From Deltaproteobacteria bacterium (GTDB taxonomy: Bacteria; Desulfobacterota; Desulfarculia; Adiutricales; Adiutricaceae): a stretch of DNA of 61,639 nucleotides. Every line of letters starts with the position of its first letter. The first letter of the stretch is position 1. Of this stretch, positions 1-9,974 are shown one piece after another. The position numbers and the translations under genes are program-made. The DNA lies in NCBI GenBank assembly GCA_031263485.1, contig JAISFS010000055.1:1-61639 (forward strand), written 5' to 3'. The notes beneath the pieces are model-generated. The model was not told where the DNA came from. It ran no database searches and saw only the letters and a program-made list of their open reading frames with translations.

Positions 1-1038
1 TGCGGCAGGGAGCCGCAGGAGACGGGAAGACAATGAGCCCCTGAAACCCTTATGTAGCATAGACAAATGGCAAGTGCCGCCAGGCCGGAACACCTGTCCG
101 GCCGGTGGATATCTTGGACAGCCCCTCCGCTTTATGCGGCATGATTGTCGGGCCGGCCCGGGCGGGGGGGGGGTGTTTTCGGGATCGCCGATTTTGGGCG
201 ATGAGGGGGCAGTGTTTTCCATGGGTTCCGGGGATCGGCCCCCCCATTCTGGGCTATCTTGGACAGCTGTGCGTGTTGGGGCCACTTACGGCAATAATGA
301 TTCGTATATAGTCGATGGAGAATACCATGCGGGTTCAATTCGTCCGTGAATAAACTGCCTTGAAGGTCGTCAGGATTGAGGTCATCAAGGAGATTATTAT
401 CCAAATTTCGTCCAATCCGTACTCGCTAGCCTTTCGGTCACTAGAATGAGCCGTTTTCAAACCGATGGTTACGTTGCGATGATTATCAAAGCTACCTCTG
501 CAAGGCAGACTCGTTGAATATCCTTTTGAGGTTGGACCAGAACGAACAGAATGGTTGCGATTGCTACGCAAACCGTCAACTAGATGGATTTATGCAAGTT
601 GACGATTGTCAATTTCGGGACGTAAGTGGGACAGAAAGCGTCAATAACGTCATTCATCGTTGTATGATATAGACCATATTCCCTGAGAATTCTTGACATA
701 ATTGATAAAATCTGTCAAGTTTTGGCATTTTAAATAACTCTTCACTGTCGTGGACGATATCCTGCCGGAACGATCTACAGTTCTACGAGCTTGTGCCTGA
801 CGTTGAACAGTCAACATTGCCTATTGTTTTGAAGGCTATGAACTGGCAATGCAACAAATTGCATCTCGAATGTCATATCGTATTGTTCAAGTTGGAAATA
901 GTTTTAAAATATTTTCAGATGCTGAATGGAAGACATGTTCTTCTTGTATTCTAATCGCATGACACTCAAGATGGATACCCCTCCAGAAGAAAATCCAAGT
1001 TCCAAGACGTTATCTCTTAGGATGTCAAGAGTCAATCT
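1..1038. other. Gene-free stretch, AT-richer from 300
   Basis: I recognise no gene here. Short open frames on both strands show no family motif and no good ribosome-binding site. The first 250 bases are GC-rich and the remainder is AT-rich, which fits decayed accessory DNA. Confidence 0.5.
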
Positions 1039-1215
1039 TGATTCCACTGCAAAAACTCCCTCCCTCACCTACTGGCAGTCATTTGAGGGCAGAGTGTCTG
1101 GGTAAAGGGTGCGCAGATGGGCGGTGGTATACGGCTTAAGCACCAGGGTGCCAATGCGATGATCGCATAGCATTCCGCTTCCCTGACGAGGGTGAGGTTT
1201 TTTTCGGTGGAATCA
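1039..1215. repeat. Family B MITE-like element, copy B1 (177 bp)
   Basis: The ends are an inverted repeat: left TGATTCCACTGCAAAAAC, right ...GTGGAATCA. The element is flanked on both sides by ATCT (1035-1038 and 1216-1219), consistent with target-site duplication. The interior shares long blocks with copies at 28306 and 36289, such as GGCAGTCATTTGAGGG and GGGTAAAGGGTGCGCAGAT. It has no coding capacity, so it would need a transposase in trans; none that fits is in the window. Confidence 0.85.
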
Positions 1216-1714
1216 ATCTTGGTGCATATGGCGTTAGCTGAGAAGTGATTGCGGCAAAGAATTTTAACTTGAAAACCTTACACAACCTGATGTTTTCATG
1301 GAGATATACACATAGTATTTCAGCAGTACTATGGATATTTGTAATTATCAAAACAATTTTGTGTGTGTTTAACGGTTGTTTATGTAATATCAAGATCGTG
1401 TCAGATTTTCCGACCGATCTTTGACTCCGGCCATTAGAGCTCAAATCGCAATGCAAGGGGATATTGCCGGATAAGGGTGCTAGACGCGAGGTTGCCATTC
1501 TGCAAAAACACATTGAGCTTTTTCCGTTGATTTTCGGTGAGGGAAACCTGATAATCTTATATTTTCCCACGCAGAACTCCTTGTAGAGTTACCGGTGCAT
1601 ACGCTTTAGCCCGAACAAAGTCAATCGATATGGGTACTTGCCGCGTTTTCCGGATGAGGTTAGGCGGTCGTTGCACCGCATGGCTTGATCCACTCCCGGT
1701 GCGCCGGGCGTCCC

Positions 1715-2815
1715 GCAATATCCTGAAATCCTTGTAACTCATTCCCAAACGCATCATCCTGAGCTCCATGGACCTCCGGGTGAGGTGCAGGTCCTCGACT
1801 GTACGCGAGACGTTTCCCTGCGGAGGGCGAGTTCCTCCGAGATGGTCTCGCGTTCTGCGGTTACTAGCCATTCCCAGAGACCGAGGAGGGGAACAGCCTG
1901 CGTTGCCTCAGCCGTAACCCAAACCGCTGGAGGCAGGTCAGAGGTATGTATCGCACTCGAACAGTCATCGTGCGCCACAACGGGTTTGCGCATAGCCTCC
2001 TCCAACTCGTCCGCGTTACCGAGCCATGCGTTGACCTCAAGGCAACCCATGGCTACGGGTGAGATCGAGTTAACCTCCTTTTCCGCTTCCTTGGGGAAGC
2101 GCTCGATGAAGCGCCGGGACAAGGGGGCTGGTTTCCTGCCGTTCGCACAGCGGTGGAACGTTATTTGGAAGATGTTCTCGCGATAATAGAGCTCCTCCAG
2201 GAATGTGATTTCGGAGACAAGTGCTTTCAGGTCAGCCGAGGTCCCGAAGACGAGCTACGGCTCCTCCGTGACCGGGGATTTGCCGGGCTCCGTCTCGAAA
2301 GGGCGATCCTTCAGCGCCTGAAGAAGTGCCGCCTGTGCCGGGAGCGGCGGGAGTTCCACGGAGTCCAGGAAAAGTCTCCCTCCCGTTGCCGCCTCCGCAA
2401 GACTCCTGCGGTCGTCCGCGCCTTCAGCACCTTTCGCGGCACCAGCGTCCAAGAAGCTCGCCTCGCATTGCGCGAAGCATGTTCCCTCCGTACTAGGTTC
2501 GCCATAGGCAGTCCAGGAATGGCACGATGTTGGCGGGTCCACCGCGCAACTGAGCCAGAAGACGAGCGTCGCGGTTTCACCAGACGCCGCCTTCGTGCAG
2601 CCGTACTTCACGAAGGGGACGCCTGCGGGAAGTCCTGCGGAGTGGATGTATCGCGCGACTTCCTCTTTCTTGACGTTGCGCTCCCCCACCAGGAGTTCCT
2701 TTGCCCTGCGGGATGCCACTTTCCCGACGAGGAACCGGGCCTCCCTCATGGAAGGCACGGCGGAGACCAGTCCTGAGGGGGTTGTGCTCCCTGAGCTCCC
2801 CCAGCTCTGCTGAGA
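1715..2815 (-). pseudogene. Decayed sigma-54-dependent activator (NtrC/NifA-like)
   Basis: Read on the minus strand, this matches the order of a sigma-54 enhancer-binding protein: a Walker A region (LLVGERNVKKEEVARYIH), a Walker B region (GGRLFLDSVELPP), the arginine-finger segment (FLEELYYRENIF), a linker ending HTSDLPPAVW, and a Fis-type helix-turn-helix (LTRRSMELRMMRLGMSYKDF). Several key positions are lost. Walker A lacks its central GxGK, the Walker B glutamate is Ser, and no GAFTGA loop is visible. An in-frame TAG sits at 2255-2257 with homology continuing in the same frame beyond it. The helix-turn-helix is only reachable after a frameshift near 1800-1820. I therefore call it a pseudogene. 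It was probably once a regulator of an accessory operon now gone. Confidence 0.7.
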
Positions 2816-3400
2816 GCGAACGGAGCCTTTTCTCTCAGTTTGGTTGTTAGAGCCGCTCAGAGAGGTTCAGTCCAGCCTCCTCGGAAAACATGCCAGCCAG
2901 GGCAGAGAGCCCGGAAGCAAGCCGCGCGGCGTCACCAGGATCCCGCAGCTGACAGTGGGTTCAATGCCCCGAGGGCGGGCACCCTACTGGATAGGAACGT
3001 GGATCAGCGCCCCGAACCCTGAAAGCCGCGAGCTTTAGCGCAACGGCGAGTCTACGTTCTCCGCGCGGGGCCAGGTGATTCGCCAGCGTCCGCGCTAGTC
3101 ACCGAGTCCTGGCGTGAGCCGTCCGATCTCCCCCGCGTCAGGGGCACGCCCGGAGAACCTAAATTCGGGGGGCACCATTCTGTCGAGGCGGAAACGCTTG
3201 TTCCGGAGGCACCCGCGAGTGTCCAGCGCGACTCTTGTAGCCTCCTGGCAAACGAAAATATTGACGAACTGGCCATGACGACCTTTTCGGATCCCGGATG
3301 ATACAGCGAGATCATGGCCTTGGACGCTCCCAGAAACTATCTCATATCGCCAAGAAATGCGTCAAATGCTGAGGTCAATCAGCCATTGCCCGCAACTTTC
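2816..3400. other. Spacer with no recognisable gene
   Basis: An 87-codon minus-strand frame (3052-3315) lies upstream of the dead activator and might be a remnant of its N-terminal sensory part. It has no motif that I recognise and nothing else is evident. Confidence 0.4.
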
Positions 3401-3520
3401 AGGCTGTTGCATAAAGGGTTTTGAAGAAGGGCAAGAGAACGAATGTGGTAGACAAGAGAGTACTCCCTCTCAACAACCACTTGCTCCATGCCAGTATTTT
3501 TACGACTAATGCAACTGCCT
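3401..3520. repeat. Family A MITE-like element, degenerate copy A1
   Basis: The left end AGGCTGTTGCATAAAGGG and the right end, whose reverse complement is AGGCAGTTGCATTAG, match the termini of the better copies at 14951, 22445, 35603 and 59624. The interior (TTTTGAAGAAGGGCAAGAG) parallels the 59.6 kb copy, in the same orientation. The ends are eroded. Confidence 0.6.
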
Positions 3521-3616
3521 CCTTCCAGTTCAGCGGCCGATAATTGACGCGCCAGTCCTGCGGCAAAGGTCGCCCAGCTCGGGTTCGGTCGGGTTTAGCC
3601 ATGCCGATGATTTGAT

Positions 3617-3801
3617 CATGAAACGTATTATTGGGCATCACGGCCTTGTTCATCCATCATCATATTGCGAAGCAATGTCAACAACTTATGAGGAGCTGAG
3701 TCTGACAAGCAACCGATATCATTGATGAAAATATCTGAGAAACTGCCGATTTTTGCCTTATGTTGTTGACATTGTATTGCGATGCCCAAAAAAGTTTCAT
3801 G
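3617..3801. repeat. Inverted-repeat element, putative family C, copy C1
   Basis: The left end is CATGAAACGTATTATTGGGC and the right end, as its reverse complement, is CATGAAACTTTTTTGGGCAT. The interior contains a second inverted pair (AATGTCAACAA ... TTGTTGACATT). A shortened relative lies at 7157-7224, and both are followed by similar sequence containing CATGATCGTGT. It may be a non-autonomous element or an IS remnant. Confidence 0.4.
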
Positions 3802-4189
3802 CATCGGCGTGTCGACAATCAACATGATCGTGTAGGGCCCCTTCTCGCGTCCGCCGCCGGCCTTCGGCTTCCTGCATCGTTCCGATACCCGGCCCGGCTT
3901 GTCGTCAGCGTTTCGGCCCCCGGTGAGAGAGTCCCACGTCCCGCTGCAGGCGAGGGAATTCTTGTGCAGGTGTTGAATGCCCGTACGCTGGCAAGGCTCG
4001 ACCCCCAGCAACTGGTGCGGTAAAATACCTCGCGTGGCCGTTGTGAGTCCTGTAGCAGGCGCAGCAGGACTTATCATGGGTGCGGCGCAACGTGACGTAG
4101 GTGCTCCTTCGGTGCCACGGGCTGCCTCACTTCCTCCCCGTACCCGGTCGACCGGCACACGTACCCGCTTCATAGGTCGCTCGTCATTT

Positions 4190-4654
4190 TTACCGATATT
4201 TTCCAGTCAAAGTTACGATTTCTACAGCGACTATCCCGGTCTTGCCCAGGATGTCCTCAGGGTAGCCCCTGCCAACGTGCTGAGGCGAGTATTTTGCCAC
4301 CAGGGCGTCAAGTGCGACCCTGCGCTCGACGGCATCGGTCACGATCCTGGCCCGGCCTGTTGCCACGATGCTTTTGAACGCGGTGCCGGTCCTACAAGGT
4401 TTATCCCCCTGGACGATTTCCACGACCATCCAGGCTGTGAGCGATACTCTGGGGTCCCTGCGGATATTTTCGTTGCGGGTCCCTTCCAAGGAGCCGTGGA
4501 CATAGGCGATCCTGCCTGACGTTGCGTAATGAACGGGGGTGGCGTAGGGTGCCCCGTCCTCACCTATGGTGGAGAGAGCGGCAACCATGCTCTCATCGAG
4601 CACTGCCATGGTGTCAGCTTCTGTCAGCCGTCGTTTGGGCTTTTCGGTTTCCAT
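4190..4654 (-). CDS. Pyridoxamine 5'-phosphate oxidase-like flavoprotein (Nim-like)
   Basis: A 154-residue protein with the split-barrel FMN-binding fold of the PNPOx superfamily: an N-terminal helix, then VAALSTIGEDGAPYATPVHY, RIAYVHGSLEGTRNENIRRDPRV and a C-terminal EIVTLTGK strand. Relatives include the 5-nitroimidazole reductase NimA and small flavoproteins common in anaerobes. The reduced flavin is expected to come from cytoplasmic reductants; the substrate cannot be told from sequence. The ATG is preceded by GGAGG with 6 nt spacing, and the length is normal for the family. It is one of only two intact-looking genes in the first 10 kb and has no partner genes. Stop is TAA. Confidence 0.85.
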   Translation of the reverse strand: METEKPKRRLTEADTMAVLDESMVAALSTIGEDGAPYATPVHYATSGRIAYVHGSLEGTRNENIRRDPRVSLTAWMVVEIVQGDKPCRTGTAFKSIVATGRARIVTDAVERRVALDALVAKYSPQHVGRGYPEDILGKTGIVAVEIVTLTGKYR

Positions 4655-6322
4655 GTTTCCTCCGTCAGTCAGCGGAAGCTTAGTGGGTTGGTTGGAGCGG
4701 GACGCGTGGCCCGACGAGTCAAGGCAGGGCTCGGAAGGGGCGCTGGGCTAAGCTCCGCAGGGGGCAAGTGCCGTCCAGACGGCGTCAAAAAGGCGGGACG
4801 TCCGCTGACGTGTGCCGGTCCGTTCCATATGGTCAATAAGACTTGTTGACACTCCGGCGCATCAAGCCTTTAGGGCATCACAATTATTTTAGGTGCCCAA
4901 GGCTGTGATTACCAAAGGAAACGTTTGATGATCGTTGATATTGATTGTCAACACCACAACGTGAAATCTGTGAGGAATACCAATATGAAGGATGTCTAAC
5001 GCCGCGATGCTCAAGAAAATGCCCAAGAAACTGTTTCATGAGATACTTTAGTTGGTTTCCGACATCCCGGCGAATGAGATGATTTCTTGAGAACCACAAC
5101 ATGATGCCGTGTTTGTTAAAGTCACGCACTTTAAAATGTTGTTTAAAATAATCGCCTGGGTTTCTGGGCATCGTCCTGTTTGGGTCAGTACAATACGTTC
5201 CAGGACGTGGAGTTTCCGCGTTCGGGATTGGTGAAGGTCAATGCAAGTGTTATGCCAAATCTGGTCATCCAGGGAGAGCCTTATCGGTTTAACGAAGCGG
5301 TTCACCCAACCCGGAACGGCGGGTCGGTCTCGGTGACGGTTGCTGAAAGGTCCCGTAAACGCCTTTCGGTGTCCCGCGTTTCGAGGAAATCGGCTACTGG
5401 CTGGCGTTCGCGTTTGTTAGCGGGACTTGCGGCGTTCAGCGGTTTTTAGGACGGAACCGTTTCTTGAGTGAGGGAGAATCCAACGTATCCGTGATTATCC
5501 CGACTTGCAACCCGCAAAGAGGATACTGCGGCAGCTCCTCGCGTCCTCCAGTTGCCCATCGTGTGTCTCCCGATTGGGACCGGACCGGACTTGGCTCGGC
5601 TTGGTGAAGGGAGTCGGAAATGACCGTTCTGGAAGGCCTTGATTCCAACAGTCAGGAGGCTTGATGACGCGGCGGCCCCTGTCCGTTCGGGAGGCCGTGG
5701 GCTCGGGATTTTCCTGGCGTGGCTGACGTTTTGCTGAGATCGTTCGAATGCAAGAAGTCGAAACTCCCGCAACAGGCATCGGTTTATTTTCGGATTATCT
5801 CTTGTTTGAGCACTTTAAGGTGCCGAGGTCGGCCGGCGGTGGAGATGTGGCTCCCGGGGTACCTTTCCGGGCCCCTCGGGCGAGATGTGGTGGGCATTAT
5901 CTGGCTCTTCGGCTACGGATGAACCCGTTGCGGCTCAAAAAGTCCTGGAATACGAACCGAATCTGTTTTATAAAGAGATACAGAAAAAATCCGAAATCGT
6001 AGGTTTCCGTTGCCAGAAATCAGTCGCCCGTTGGGCCGAGAGATTGGGGAGCGTTGTCGGTACTGGAAATCTTGAGCCCAAGTGAATTATGAGTCTGAGC
6101 TTGCGGTCATCGATGGCTTGGCCTGGGGGAAGGCCGCGTCACGCTGGTGAGCCATCAAGGTCTTGACCGAACTGAGGCCGATGCGGCTATTGAGACGTTG
6201 ACGCCGCCTTGCGGGGGCCTGGTGGCGCGGGTGCGGCTTCTTGCTGTTTGGGGAGGAGGGGAGATGACCAGGGGCGCGAGCCTCATTGAGGCAAACCGCA
6301 AAAGCTCCCACGCGCATGACAG
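4655..6322. other. Gene-free stretch of about 1.7 kb
   Basis: No recognisable gene. Bases 4885-5045 carry fragments resembling family C (AAGAAACTGTTTCATGA; TTGATTGTCAACACC), suggesting a decayed third copy. Frames of up to about 100 codons exist here but lack motifs and ribosome-binding sites. Confidence 0.45.
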
Positions 6323-6331
6323 GTGACAGAA

Positions 6332-7033
6332 ATGAACTCTTTCGACGACCCCAGGCTGAACCTATTCCTGACGGCCCTCCAGAGCGGGCATACCGTGGAT
6401 ACCGCCAGGAAGGACGCCGCCTTGAACTGGAAATTACTTTATAACCTCAAACGGAACTCCCCGGAATTCGAAGCGGCCTGGGAGGAAGCTGTGGGTCTGG
6501 GCCGCCGCGTCTTCTCTAAGGTCAAGTCCATTACCGAGGAGAACATCACGCTATTCCTGGAGGCCCTTTCTCAGGGAACTACCGTGAACCTAGCTGCCGA
6601 GGGTTCTCGCATCAACTCCGCGAGCTTCTACAAGCTCCGTCACCGCAACCCGGAGTTCTCCCAGCGCTGGACGGAGGCGGCTGAAAAGGGGCGCGAGGTG
6701 GCCAGGACCCGCTACCGAGATAACCAGGTAGCTACCTTCCTGCGAGAACTTCGGGCGGGCAAGAGCGCCAGGGAGGCTTCCCTGGTTGCGGGCAGGGATC
6801 TAACCACTTTCTATCGCATGAAGCGCCGCGAGCCCCAGTTCGCCAAGGATTGGGAGCAGGCGCAACACCCGCGCGAGCATGGAGATTTCCCCGTGAACCC
6901 TCACGGGAAGCCGCTTTCCGGCCCGGAATGGGGCGGGAAAGGCTGGTCAGGTGGCTCGGGTCGTCCGAGCCTGGAGACCAACTCTCCGGGCGGGATCCGC
7001 AAGCCATTCGGCAAGGACAAGTCCAAGTCCTGA
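6332..7033 (+). CDS. Protein with three tandem helix-turn-helix repeats
   Basis: About 233 residues made of three imperfect units of roughly 50-60 residues: LFLTALQSGHTVDTARKDA..., LFLEALSQGTTVNLAAEGS... and TFLRELRAGKSAREASLVAG.... Each continues with an aromatic-rich recognition helix (LLYNLKRNSPEF, SFYKLRHRNPEF, TFYRMKRREPQF) and an acidic W-containing helix. This pattern resembles the homeodomain-like HTH at the start of phage terminase small subunits, repeated three times. The last 50 residues are Gly/Pro/Lys-rich and probably disordered. A GTG at 6323 in the same frame is an alternative start. DNA binding is inferred; no terminase large subunit or phage gene is adjacent. It is more GC-rich than its surroundings and looks intact. 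Confidence 0.6.
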   Translation: MNSFDDPRLNLFLTALQSGHTVDTARKDAALNWKLLYNLKRNSPEFEAAWEEAVGLGRRVFSKVKSITEENITLFLEALSQGTTVNLAAEGSRINSASFYKLRHRNPEFSQRWTEAAEKGREVARTRYRDNQVATFLRELRAGKSAREASLVAGRDLTTFYRMKRREPQFAKDWEQAQHPREHGDFPVNPHGKPLSGPEWGGKGWSGGSGRPSLETNSPGGIRKPFGKDKSKS

Positions 7034-7600
7034 ACAGTTGTGGCTCGGGCGTCCTTGTCAGAAAGGTACCTAACGGGCGATTGCGCCCCTTCGCGCGGGG
7101 CCAAGAAACTCGTTCCGGTACCCACGAGGCACAGGACGGTCGCCAAAACCCTTTTTCATGAAACGTTTCTTGGGCATCCCAACCTTGGGCACGCATCATA
7201 TTGGGTGCTCAAAAAAGTTTCATGCGCCGTGGTCCTATAATCACCATGATCGTGTTAGGCGGGACGGCTGCTTTCTCGTTGCTCGGTAGTGTAAGACATC
7301 ATCAGGTATAGGGCCTCGGGGTTCGCTCGCTTTCAGGGAAATGCCTACAGATTAGCGTACCTCCGTAGTCTTTTTCCGTCTCAGGGTGCTTTCGTGAGTC
7401 TCCTCACTTCTCCTAACGGGCCTCAGATGAGTTAGCCAGCTTGGGTTGATAACTAGGAATCATCGGCAAAATTTGATGTGAGAATTCCGGGGATGTTTTT
7501 GGATATGGTCTCGGAAACTTCACTGACAATAAAGGCATAACTCCCCTACCAAAATTATAATTCTCGGCAGTGGTGAGAATTGTGAGGCGCCCCCCATTCA
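7034..7600. other. Spacer with a short inverted-repeat element (C2)
   Basis: Bases 7157-7224 have ends CATGAAACGTTTCTTGGGCA and, reversed, CATGAAACTTTTTTGAGCAC, like the element at 3617. This looks like an internally deleted copy. The rest holds no gene that I recognise. Confidence 0.45.
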
Positions 7601-7603
7601 AGT

Positions 7604-8285
7604 ATGCCGGGGAAGCATGATCATGGCGAGCTCAAAATTAAATCCTTAAGGCACCTGGAGATGTTCCGCCGCCACACAGTGCTTCCCGGTGACGGGTCAA
7701 CTCGTGCGCGAAGCACCTGTGAAGTGTCCGTGGACGTCAGCGGGAGGACGATGGAGGAGAAGGGCATCAGAGTCAAGACGATGAAACCTCGTTGTGTGTG
7801 CAAGGATATTCTGTTTGACGTGAAACAGGCGGACGTTATCAGCCCTTACATGAACCTTTCCCAGAACACGATCGCGGTCGCGGTCACGATTGACCAGAAG
7901 ACCGGTATCCAGGATCTTGAAAGGTTCAACGGCTATGCCATTACAGCAAAGTTCTCGTCAAGGCCAGGCCATCACCTACAGGTGCCATGGGACACTCAAC
8001 ATGTTTGTTGCACTTGAGACCGCTGGGGTCTTACAACGTAAGTATTATGACTGGTAGTGACGCGTTGTTTTCCTTGATTTCATGGATCACCTGCCAGAGG
8101 CTATCCCTGGTTTCAAAGACTCCGATGGCGGGATCAAGCTCATAGTGGTCCTTGACAACTATCGCATCCACGAGCGATGCGACGTCTGGGTCGCCGCTTA
8201 CCAGATTGTCTCCATCCTCTTAACCCAGACCTCCCAGCAGTTCGCTGATGTAGACATACAAAAGATCCGGTCTTCTCCCTAAAAA
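7604..8285 (+). pseudogene. Decayed IS630-family transposase
   Basis: The first frame ends in TIDQKTGIQDLERF, matching the IS630 signature around the first catalytic Asp (usually VDEKTQIQALDR). A frameshift at about 7940 leads to YRCHGTLNMFVALETAGV, which matches the next block (YKRHGTLTLFAAL). Another frame from 8082 gives IVVLDNYRIHE, the second DDE aspartate block. Frameshifts and stops separate the pieces and the third acidic residue is not visible, so it cannot be active. The flanking inverted repeats were not found. Confidence 0.7.
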
Positions 8286-8290
8286 AACGT

Positions 8291-9788
8291 ATCGAACAGT
8301 GATTGGCAACGACTTGTTGGGTAGCGATGCTCCGAGGCAAGTCGCATGCAACTGAGTTACGTAATTCCTGAGCTGCAGAGTTACATTTTGTTTTATAGGC
8401 CTTATATTTTATTAGATATTGTCAGAGAGGGTTAGCATAGCCAATAAGACATACAGGCAGGGGAGCCGGAATGCTTAATTCGTGGGCCAATTGAATTACA
8501 AAGGCCAATGGCATATAAATTTTTTAATATTTTATGAATTGATAGCGCACAGTAGTTCAAGGGGTTCGTGATCGAGAAAGTCCATAATATCGGAAGCCAG
8601 ACTTTGGGGTATGGCATTGTGCCGAAAGCCAGTTCAATCTTTGTCCTTTATGTCTCTAAAGCATTTCAGAATGAAAGCTCAGACGTAATCGTCCTGCACG
8701 ATGTTGTTATGGGATACTCCAAGACGTCAAACCCAGACTGTAAGTCCAGAATGAGAAATATACTATGACGTTTTTTCGACAACAGGGCAAGATCACGTTT
8801 GCGCTCGACAAGAAATCATACGCCTTGAGTTTCGCCAGTTTATCCCCTGAAATTCATGAGGTGGAACCGATAAAATTGTATCCTTCTTACAGTTGGTCAG
8901 CTCCATTGTTTGAGATGAAATCACTGATGTTATTATCAGAAGATAATCACGTGTAAGTTATTTCGCTAGATGTAATGGAGAGTCAGCCGTAAATGAGTTA
9001 TCGTTAGGGTATGGAAACAAGAAACCACGGTCGTCATGGTTCGAATCCTGGAGGCCCGCGCGACAATTCAGGAAAGGATAGAACGCGATGCGGCCATTCT
9101 TTGAGAAGTTGGGTAAGATGTGTGGCCTCATAAAGGCAGGCGCTTGAGATTTCTCGCTCGTCTACTCAAGGGGAGACCGCATAAAACTGCAGAATGTCCG
9201 TTACCGTATTTGATAGGTTCCAAGTATGAAATATGCCGAAGCATGGTGGATGAGGATCTGCGATGTGTTGATTCGATGGCGGGTTACATGACGATGAAAG
9301 AAATTTATTGGCGTTATGTTTCTCTTGAGTTACTCCAACCAACAAAGATAGTTCGGGCAAGGATTCTTCTGCATTTTCCTAAATTAACCTGACTGCACTA
9401 ATCATGTTCCGAATTTTGTTAGGTTACATGTAAGAATCTATTAATGCACACAGTAAAATAAATCTATATTAATTTTTCTAAGAGATATATAAAAGATGCT
9501 TTAGGTATGCTGTATCTATCTAAAACATAATATTCTACAGTATTTTATGGTGTCTTGTGCAATTTCAAGCTGCTTAATATATGCCAATTTTAAGCTATTC
9601 ATTTTTATATTATTACGATGTGATATATTATATTAAATAAAAGAGTTATGTTTATTTCTAAATCAAAATATTTTCTTTGAACAATATATGTTATCATAAA
9701 GTATAATAACATCAATGAATTATATAATCAAAATGCAGTATTTATGTTTGCACTTGTTGATTTCGTGTCACATTAGAGCGCTGATTCA
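8291..9788. other. AT-rich gene-free stretch
   Basis: This is among the most AT-rich DNA in the window, with long A/T runs at 9420-9760. No reading frame is convincing. A tRNA-like T-arm (GGTTCGAATCC) at about 9038 lacks the rest of a tRNA. The stretch adjoins the tRNA at 9855 and probably belongs to the accessory region. Confidence 0.5.
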
Positions 9789-9789
9789 C

Positions 9790-9824
9790 AAAAAAAAAAC
9801 CGGCTTGCCCGAGAGCAAGCCGGT
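9790..9824 (-). terminator. Intrinsic terminator of tRNA-fMet
   Basis: On the minus strand, a perfect 10-bp stem (ACCGGCTTGC / GCAAGCCGGT) with a 6-nt loop is followed by a run of about nine T. It lies 30 nt past the 3' end of the tRNA. Confidence 0.9.
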
Positions 9825-9854
9825 AATGCCAGAAGGACTAAACAAACAATGCTT

Positions 9855-9931
9855 TGGTAGCGGGGCTTGGATTTGAACCAAGGACCTGCGGGTTATGAGC
9901 CCGCCGTGCTACCAGACTGCACCACCCCGCG
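9855..9931 (-). tRNA. Initiator tRNA-fMet (CAT)
   Basis: A 77-nt cloverleaf with encoded CCA. The acceptor begins CGCGGGG and its 3' strand is CCCCGCT, leaving the first base unpaired (C1 with U72), a mark of initiator tRNAs. The anticodon stem has the three consecutive G-C pairs of initiators (GGGCTCATAACCC). The D-loop has GG and the T-arm is GGTTCAAATCC. It sits alone between an accessory region and the chromosomal backbone. Confidence 0.95.
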
Positions 9932-9946
9932 GCAACATATAAATCA

Positions 9947-9974
9947 AGTATATCAGGAATTTCCCGGGTGTCAA
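9947..9974 (-). promoter_or_regulatory. Sigma-70 promoter of tRNA-fMet
   Basis: On the minus strand a perfect -35 TTGACA is followed by a 16-bp spacer and TATACT. The start point would fall about 10 nt before the mature tRNA 5' end. This is a strong promoter as expected for a stable RNA. Confidence 0.85.

Noticed and set aside
2255-2257. Second in-frame UAG as a Pyl codon in the sigma-54 activator remnant
   Set aside because: The gene also has a frameshift and loss of catalytic motifs, and activators of this family do not need Pyl.
9020-9065. tRNA-like T-arm (GGTTCGAATCC)
   Set aside because: The flanks do not fold into acceptor, D or anticodon stems and the T-stem pairs poorly; at best a tRNA scar.
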